Shown here piece by piece: positions 56,827 to 64,000 of a DNA stretch of 64,000 nucleotides. Both the position numbers and the translations under genes were made by a program. Positions within the stretch are counted from its first letter, which is position 1, and each line of letters starts with the position of its first letter. The notes under the pieces are model-generated. The model searched no databases. It was not told the DNA's origin and saw only the letters and a program-made list of their open reading frames with translations. The stretch comes from Phoenix dactylifera (lineage: Eukaryota; Streptophyta; Magnoliopsida; Arecales; Arecaceae), in contig NW_024068255.1 of NCBI RefSeq assembly GCF_009389715.1, positions 124,001 through 188,000 of the forward strand. The letters run 5' to 3'.

Positions 56827-58839
56827 AAGGGTACGTGTGTTCTTGTGATGGTAGGTGCCTCCAAAAGTTGTGTGGCGAGCAAATGGCTTCCTTCATATGG
56901 TGCCTTATTTGTTGTTTCGCTGTATTCCTTGAGCAAATGATTTAAGCTGTCCATCGAGTAATACCAATATTATTCTGAACTGTTGCCTCCGCTTATCTGA
57001 GCACAAATTTCTTGCAACCTAACATACATCCAAGCTCAGGCCCAAGCCTCTCTTAACCCTATCCTTACATGGATATTGTTGAAAATATTACAGAAAAAAA
57101 CAGCCATAAGTTTATAAAATTTCGAACCGACTCGACTCAGGTCCTTAAGATAAATCTTTCCGCCATCGCGTCTTGGTCCTAGAGCGGCTTGTTATGATCC
57201 CGGAGATGTATTATACTTGAAACATTTTGCAACAAATGTTTCCTTGACCTATCTGTTATATTTAATTTGTGCTAATTATGGCTGTGATTGGATGGAACTT
57301 TGGTGCTCTTCCAAGTTGAAGAATTAATTAGTGAAGTTAATTAGCAAAGGTATATGCTGTGATTTTAGAGTTGTATTTGGAATCTAGGTTTATCCTGTCT
57401 TAAGACGGTATGTATGAACAGTGATCATAGAATGCGATGAAACAGGGCTCCAATGTTGGTGAAATAATTGAATGTTCAGAAAGTTTTTACCAAAATATAC
57501 TTTCAAAGATATATTGAAGTAGTGTTTATCTTGATTGCAACTTATTCTTTTGTTTTTTTATGAAGTATATTAATTCGAAAATTAAACTCTATGGAAGAAA
57601 CATGGAGGCTATATGTGTGCCAGATTTGGACATTGAAAGATGAAAAGAATCAGATGGTGTACTTAGTATTAGAGTTACGGTTCATGCACATTTCAAGTTT
57701 AGGTATACAAGTGTAAGCGAGCGCAATCAAAATTTCATTCAAATTGTAACAAAAGAAATTTGAGTCTCTCAGTGAAATAAGGGATTTGCAGTCTGCACCT
57801 TTATCTGCCAAAATTTCTCGTCATGGTACATATTGATGAAAGCAGATTGGAAAAAAAAAAAAAAAACAGCTCTCTGTCACTCTATTTGGGTAAAAAATTG
57901 CACCGTTTCTTGTTCATTTGATCGTGGAATGATGCAGAGAGTTTTGGGTCTACAAGCTGAGGAAGGTTCACCTGCCGCAGAAATCTGTTGTTCGTAAGCT
58001 GGCCTACAGGGAAGGTGCCTTCTCAGTCTATAACTCTATATGCTTGTCTTCGTTCTCAGACTTCTGATAAAATTTAAGTTGTGTGTCAGTTCAAGAATGA
58101 GTGCCTATGATTGCAAGCTTAGACTGATGTTTTAAATTCTCAGCAAGCTTCACCTTCTTCCTTGCCTCGCCTTGGTTTGGTAAGGCTAATCTGTCCATCA
58201 TTTACCTGGCCATTCTTCACTGACATTGTCTTGTTGTGGTCTTGTTCAGTTCTTAATGTTACTGATCTGTTGGTATTCTGACAACAGCATGGAATATCTC
58301 TAGAGGAGCCCTTCCTCCTAATTTTCTTGGGAGAGGAGAAGAGTAAATATTATTCAACTCGTATTGGCTTGTTGAGATGCAAATTAAAATATTTAGAATA
58401 TGCTTTAGCTGTCAAGGGGACGTCACCCTGCGACAGTCGGTGAACCTTGTGGTGTCCTTGTGTCCTTCCCTTGGCTTTAATTCGAACCCTCGGTCTTTTG
58501 TTTTGTTTTGATTTTTTTTTTTTGCTGAAGTCTTTTGGTTTTTTTCGCTGTCCCAAATTGGAAGCAGGCCTTGGACGCTTGCTAAGTTACTATGAAGCCC
58601 AATCATGCTTCCTCTCTGAATGTTTGATTCAATTCCAGATTCATTTTTGTTTTGTTTGGAATTGGATTATAGATAGACCATACCCGATTTGAAAGATCCG
58701 TTGGATCAGAAATTTTAGCTGTGGACAAGATCTGACTCGATTTGATCTTCAATTAGGTTAGATTTGGGTTCAACATTAGAACTGAACAAAAAATCAGAAA
58801 GGAAGAAATTTTACTGATGGATTCAATCTAACCTGACCT
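56827..58839. other. intergenic, with one exon-like orphan segment
   Basis: Mostly AT-rich. At 57937-58060 a segment after an AG reads REFWVYKLRKVHLPQKSVV and RKLAYREGAFSVYNS before a stop. It is unusually protein-like, but I cannot name it or connect it to another exon. A T13-14 run at 58510-58524 and a thin gaccaga/gatttg-rich patch (58680-58840) border the LINE remnant. Confidence 0.4.
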
Positions 58840-61416
58840 AAAGGCAATTTTGGTTCGCTTTCCAAAGGACGTGCTTGACCTGAATAGCCCGATATTCCCG
58901 TAGCATCCATTGCATGTCGCGCAAAAGCGGGTGCTCCACCCCCTCCCGTCTCTCCACCTGAAAGCAATCAATCAAGACAGCAGAATCCCTTTCCAGAATG
59001 ATCTCATTTGCCTCTAGCACATATCTCGCATGGGATGGCCCCGTCCATGCGGCCCTGAGCTTCGCCCTAAATGCCGAGGTCTCAAAGGAACGACATCCCC
59101 CCGCAGCAATCAGCCTGGCGCTGTGGTCTCTGATCACAAAGCCACTCCTGCCCAATCTCCACTGGCAGGTATACTCCCATCGAAATTCACCTTAAGATGG
59201 CCAGGCGGTGGGGGCTCCCAAGAGACAAGAACAAACCTGGACGCCATGATAGTGGAGGGGGGGGTCCTAGATGTCCCTAGCCATCATCGGTGAATCCAAC
59301 TCAAACGACTCAATGACCTCCACTGCCTGATGGAAAGCCCGCTCAACAACAAACCTCAAGAGGAGCCTCCTACCCTCAAAGACTCTGGTCTTTCTGTCCA
59401 GCCAAATATGATAAGCCAAGTAAACTGCAGCAATGCCCCACCCAACAGTGCTCGATGATCGCACAGTGGCTCTCACCTGCTGAGGAAAGTCCTCTATCGC
59501 AAAACCGGATCCCAAAAGGGGAAACGATGCCCCCCTCCAGACCTGGGCTGCCCGAGGGCACTCAAACAAAATATGACTAACAATCTCCATCGAATCAGGG
59601 TAGTCCACATAGGTCGGCAAGCAGTCCCAGACCACCTTCCAAATGAATAGTGCTACTCGTGGATGAGCCCACAACCTCCAAATTCAGCTCCCATCACGAT
59701 GCCTGGCCATCTCATTCCTCACCAAAACCTAGATATCCGCCAACCTCACCCTGGCAGACCCAGTCGCCGCCCAAACCAGCCTCTCTTGTTCACCCTGTGG
59801 TATCAGCATGGCAAGTACTCTCTCCGCAAACTGTGCCCCAAAAACCTTGCGAATCAAGGCCTCGTCCCACCGACCCCCTCCGGGAACCATCATATCGCAG
59901 ACTCTGAGCCCAGCCAGTCTCTCAGAGTCAACCATCGTCGACATCCTATACAGCGGTAGCTCCGCCAGCCACCTATCTTCTAGAACATTGATGGACTACC
60001 CATCACCAACCACCCACCGAATCGTCGGTAGCACCATCTGGGCGGAGGAGCAAATCTCCAGCCAAATGCAAGAACAGTGTCGCCTAGCCCAAAGCTCCTC
60101 TGATCGAGTAGGCATCATACTTAGCCCTAATCAGGGCGCCCCACAGATTGTCTGGCTCTAGGATAAACTTGGCAGACCTCACGCCTCACCCTTAGTGATA
60201 GTACCCCCAGCCCACCATGTCTGAGCGGCTGACAAACAACCTCCCAAGCCATCAAATGAATGTTACTCCTACCATCTCGTGTGCCCCACATAAAATTTCT
60301 GAACAGCTACTCCATAGACCTCAGTAGGGACACAGGCATCTGTGAGCTTGCCAACAAGTATACCGGAATCGAACTCAGAACCGACCGTACTAGAATGATA
60401 CGCCCCATCATGGATAGAGCATCCACCTGCCATCCCTCTAGTCTGCGTCTAATGCTCAACTCAACCTCGGAGCAGTCACTGTGCCAAAGACGACGGCCTG
60501 TAATGGGAACCCTAAAGTACCACATCATACTGTCCTGCTCACCCACACCCAGAATCTCACAAATGGAAGTCTTGATATGTGGCTGGGTCCTCAGACTGAT
60601 ACAAATGACAAATTTATCCCTATTTACCAGCTAATAAGAAGCAGAACAGCAATTATTCAAGATATCCCGAATCACCCTTGCAGCCCGACGAGTTGCTCGT
60701 GCCAACAACAGACAATCATCGACAAATAATAGGTACGAGATCTAGCACTCCCCTGCCGTCGGACTATATACCTCCAGGACCTGACGCTCAGCCGCTTGCC
60801 GAAGGGCCCTAGATAATGCATCAGAACAGAGAATAAAAAGTAGCGGAGATAGGGTGCATCCCTGCCGAAGACCAGTCGCTGACTCAAAAACTGTGTAGGT
60901 GAGCTATTCACCAGAATGGCAAAGGATGGAGAATACACACACCCCATGGTCCATTTGATACACTGCTCATGGAAACCAAAGCTTACCAGTGCCCTGCACA
61001 TAAAATCCCACCGCATCCTGTTGTAAGCCCTCTCCATGTCTAGCTTGATACTCATCTCCTCCGGCTCGGGGCACTCCGAAGATCATGCATAAACTCCTAT
61101 GCAATAAGGATATTGTCTGTAATGCTTCTCCCTCCTACAAAAGCCCCATGCTCCGGATTGATCAATCTAGGTAGAATGCCATACAGCCTAGCAACAAGAA
61201 CCTTTGCCGTAGCTTTGTATAGGGTAGTACACAAGCTTATCGGTTTATAATGAGCCAGCTCTGAGGCGTCCGCCCTCTTCGAAATCAGAGTAAAAAAGTT
61301 CCTCTTCCAATCCACCTGTAGGACTGCCGAGCTAAAAAATGTTGTATCGCCTCCACCACCTCCAGGCCAATGATCGACCAATATTTCCTGATCCCGAGGC
61401 CCTATCCTCAGGTAGG
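58840..61416 (-). mobile_element. degraded LINE ORF2 (RT, zinc-binding and RNase H regions)
   Basis: Read right to left on the minus strand. RT start: HYKPISLCTTLYKATAKVLVARL and NPEHGAFVGGRSITDNILIA (61381-61097). RT middle: MSIKLDMERAYNRMRWDF and a VDDCLLLARATRRA active-site region in another frame (61055-60672). RT thumb: ALSMMGRIILVRSVLSSIPVYLL (60546-60307). Connection: GRRWDEALIRKVFGAQFAERVLA (59944-59729). Zinc-binding: HPRVALFIWKVVWDCLPTY and HILFECPRAAQVWR (59674-59267). RNase H: GRSGFVIRDHSARLIAAGG (59155-58838). Several frame changes and stops separate the pieces. Endonuclease and the 5' half are missing, and no A-tail or target duplication was found at the broken RNase H end. It is a relative of the 41574 LINE. 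Confidence 0.88.
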
Positions 61417-61441
61417 CCCCCCCCCCCCCCCCCCCCCCCCC
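61417..61441. repeat. 25-base C homopolymer with flanking (CCG)n and (TA)n
   Basis: C25 is followed by cgcgccgccgccgc and (TA)8. It sits exactly between the broken end of the LINE and the amidase remnant. A run this long is rare in plant DNA and error-prone to sequence. Confidence 0.9.
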
Positions 61442-61522
61442 GCGCCGCCGCCGCTATATATATATATATATTATTTCCTATTTCAGATGATAAACTGAGG
61501 TTTTACTACTTTTTAAATGTAG

Positions 61523-61888
61523 GAAAAGATAGAAGAATTTGGCCAACTTGTTTTCTTGGCGGCTCAAAACACAAATGGGATTGGTCCTGCTGAGAGAAGT
61601 GCAATAGCTAAAATGACTCAAAACTCTCCAGGGAAGGATTGGAAGGATTGATGATAGAGAAGCAATTAGATGCAATTGTGACACCTGATGCAAATATATC
61701 CCACCTTCTTGCCATTGGTGGGTACCCAGGCATTACTGTTCCTGCAGGATATGAATTAGATGGAAATCCTTTAGTTTGGTATCTGTTTTGGTGGTTTAAA
61801 GGGTTCGGAACCAAAATTAATCGAGATTGCTTATGCTTTTGAACAAACAACAAATGTCCGCAAACCTCCATCAGATTATAAGCCATGA
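61523..61888 (+). pseudogene. orphan last exon of a plant amidase (C869.01-like) gene
   Basis: After a good acceptor (ttaaatgtag) the frame reads EKIEEFGQLVFLAAQNTNGIGPAERSA, then EGLEGLMIEKQLDAIVTPDA, LLAIGGYPGITVPAGYELDGNP, GSEPKLIEIAYAFEQTTNVRKPPS and a stop. This matches the C-terminus of plant amidase-signature hydrolases. Two frame breaks are visible: one near 61625 (aactctccaggg) and a 4-base excess near 61770 (cctttAGTTtgg for PFG). No upstream amidase exons with the Ser-Ser-Lys catalytic core occur in the window; the LINE and C-run lie where they would be expected. It is a gene relic or duplicated fragment. Confidence 0.88.
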
Positions 61889-63671
61889 AAAAGGCCAGTA
61901 ATTGTTTGGGCTGTGTTTGATTCATGAATGAGAAAAGTGGAAATAGACGCTATGTTTATTGGCAAGGTTGTTCCACAAATTATGTTTATTTATGTATGGC
62001 AATAATTTCTTATTTCTGTATGGCATAATTGAAGTGCTGTCTGGTTGATATTTTTACAGTAAGATTGCTATTAAGTAATTAAGATGGATAAATGATGTGT
62101 TTACCGTTATTACCTATGACTCTACTTGGTATATTTTTTTTATGTATTTTATTTAAATAAAAATCCAGGCAACCAATTACTATACTAATAACATACCTAT
62201 GGATGTATGAAAAATTATTATTGCTCGTAGTTCAACTGGAAATCATATTATTCCTAATATATCTAGTAACTTGTTCTTCTAAAATAAAATGGATTATGAT
62301 ATATTTGCCTTTGTCACTTGTCTTTTTTTTATTGAAGAAAATATTCGGAGGCTTCAATCATATTCACCTTTGTCGTAAGGATAGGTATTCGTTGCTTATA
62401 GTCTAAGTAGAAATAACAAAATTATCTTTTACATTCTCAGGTAATCAACAATAGTCCAATTAGCGGTAAAAAGCATAGGGTAATTGAGAGTCGAGTGGCA
62501 CCCACCCATGTCAAAGGAGAGCGAGGTAAACCAATGGCGTGAATGGCTTATGACAAGGTTCGCCGGAAATATTTATATCTGCGATAGACGTTTGAGCAGT
62601 GTAACCGTTCCCCGTTTATACCAGGCTTTTTAATATTTTTTAGCAGGCATCAGCCTTCTTTCATATCTTATTTATGCTTTATGTGCCAACCAAACGCAGC
62701 CTTAATAATGTTATGATTGAGAGAAAACATTATTTTGCAGAGATCCTCCTCGCTTAAAATTTTGTCGGAACTGAGGTTACAACCCCTTGAGAGTAACACC
62801 TCTGGGCTGTTATTCTGGGCGGGCATGCTAATGTTTTTTAATTTGCATTTCCATGGCTGAACAATGACGAAACCAAATTGAAGCCACTTGGACATATGCT
62901 TCCGTGGCCATGCATGAAGGTAGCTCTTTCTTTAGTAGGATTTATGTTTTTTTGAAGAAAATCTATTTCCTGACACGTTTCCTGCTGCTCACCCCAACGC
63001 CTATTCTACTCCCTTATATGGCCAGAGCTATAGTTTTAAGCATATGAATGGAAGAGTTTAGGAAGTCCTAACTTATGAAATCATAGTAAAGATTGATTAA
63101 TATACACAAGTTGTGACTAAGAGTGGTAATTTATGACCCGATCCGTCAATCCGACGGGCGAATGACTTGTTTCAAGCATATTTGAGTTTAACATTATTGG
63201 CTTTCGGTTGTAAATGAATTAACTCGTTTAATTATATTTATTAAATGGGTTAGGTTCAGATTTAAACCTTTGACCCATTTAACCCGTTTAATAATTGGGT
63301 TGGATTATGATCTGACCCATTTAATCTGTTTGAACTTGTTTAACCTAACTTGCTTATTCTGTTTAGTTTGTTCAAATCCATTTAACCCACTAAAAATCCG
63401 TCTAAGCTATTTGATAAATGGGTTATGTAGGTCAGATCAGATTTGGGTTGATAAATTTTAGACTCAACCTGGATCTAACCCGCTCCGACCTGATTGCCAT
63501 CCCCACTGGTGCCACGAAGACTCCACGAAGAGGCTAGCGTGCAGGACAATTGGAAGGAGATATTGCAAAAACTAGAGACGACAACAGTGAATAGACTCCG
63601 AAAAGCATGAGGATATGTTGTGTCACAGTCGTGGCGGATTCAGCAACAAAGTCCAAGATGCACCGATTAGG
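61889..63671. other. intergenic, repeat-rich
   Basis: AT-rich. Possible inverted ends (GGGCTGTGTTTGATT near 61908; AACCAAACGCAGCC near 62688) hint at a hAT- or Harbinger-type non-autonomous element of about 790 bp. From 63120 to 63500 there is a simple-repeat-like block built from variants of gacccatttaaccc and aatgggtta on both strands, a type frequent in plant transposon DNA. Confidence 0.45.
63120..63500. repeat. dispersed-motif repeat of acccatttaac units
   Basis: At least eight variants of (g)acccatttaa(c/t)cc or its complement lie in 380 bp. Non-coding. Confidence 0.7.
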
Positions 63672-64000
63672 CTCTTTTCAAAGGCGCCTAAGACATAGAA
63701 GCTGCTAAAGAGCGCCTTGCAAGCTTATGATCTCCAAGTACTCCAAAGTAAACTTGGACTAGTAGGTAATGAAGGATGGGAGGGATTCGGAGTCCGTAGA
63801 TTCCTAGCCAACAAAGAGTAGAGGCATAATAATGGTAAGTGGTCAACGGTTTCCTCATAGGTACCATATGAAGGACAATGGTCTGGTTGGTTCCAGTGGT
63901 GCTTCGCAAGATTATCAGTTGTTAAGATCTTGTTGTGAAAGGAATTAGCGCCAGTTAAACAGCCAAATGCACAATTAACTCGACCATTGATGAGAAACTT
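63672..64000 (-). mobile_element. LINE zinc-binding region fragment running off the window
   Basis: The minus strand reads INGRVNCAFGCLTGANSFHN, then KILTTDNLAKHHWNQPDHCP and YEETVDHLPLLCLYS, the typical plant LINE RT zinc-binding pattern (LTxDNLxxxxWNxPxxCP...ETVDHLxxxCPYS) with some Cys positions changed. It continues beyond base 64000, and the 3' end is near 63672. Confidence 0.75.

Noticed and set aside
56095-56896. Minus-strand frames over the lectin-like gene
   Set aside because: Shadow frames; Arg/Pro/Ala-rich with no domain, while the forward frame has a signal peptide and lectin-like pattern.
58838-61381. Forward-strand frames in 59000-60700
   Set aside because: Shadows of the minus-strand LINE remnant.
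1-64000. CRISPR arrays, bacterial operons, riboswitches, rRNA or tRNA genes
   Set aside because: The window is plant nuclear DNA; no regular spacer-repeat array was seen, and no tRNA or rRNA gene could be recognised by eye. A tRNAscan-SE run would settle tRNAs.

Overview
The window is plant nuclear DNA. Genes are split by GT-AG introns of up to 4.7 kb, several first exons are very GC-rich, intergenic DNA is AT-rich, and LINE, TRIM and MITE copies are scattered through it. GC-rich first exons next to AT-rich introns suggest a monocot, possibly a palm, but the species is an inference and I did not fix it. Exon joins were made by hand from reading frame, GT/AG sites and protein-family conservation.

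Layout, left to right. 1-4028: no supportable gene. 4029-14920 (+): a 13-exon gene for the organellar tRNA threonylcarbamoyl-adenosine transferase GCP1 (Kae1/TsaD family). 15786-26343 (+): a 7-exon general transcription factor TFIIB gene with a Tourist-like MITE in intron 2. 28365-34534 (+): a 13-exon gene for a plant nuclear-type protein of 709 aa that I cannot name. 36062-36960: AT-rich degenerate tandem repeats. 37386-37906 (+): an intronless cyclophilin broken by one missing G. 38345-42408: two 5'-truncated LINE tails with target-site duplications, and between them a TRIM element. 43096-46420 (+): eIF4B. 50706-51143: a well-preserved TRIM with a 5-bp target duplication. 52645-54560 (+): a secreted Ole e 1-like, proline-rich protein gene carrying an old TRIM in intron 2. 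56041-56826 (+): a secreted, probably GPI-anchored, lectin-like protein. 58840-61416 (-): a degraded LINE ORF2. 61523-61888 (+): an orphan last exon of an amidase gene. 63672-64000 (-): another LINE fragment running off the window.

The intact genes are housekeeping (tRNA t6A modification, Pol II initiation, translation initiation) plus two secreted cell-surface proteins. They are independent transcription units with no sign of joint function. The most unusual structure is local. GCP1 has two separate tandem duplications (about 280 bp and 129 bp), each copying an exon end with its 5' splice site into the following intron. The unnamed gene also has an exon start copied into its intron. I found no CRISPR array, operon-like cluster or new multi-gene system.
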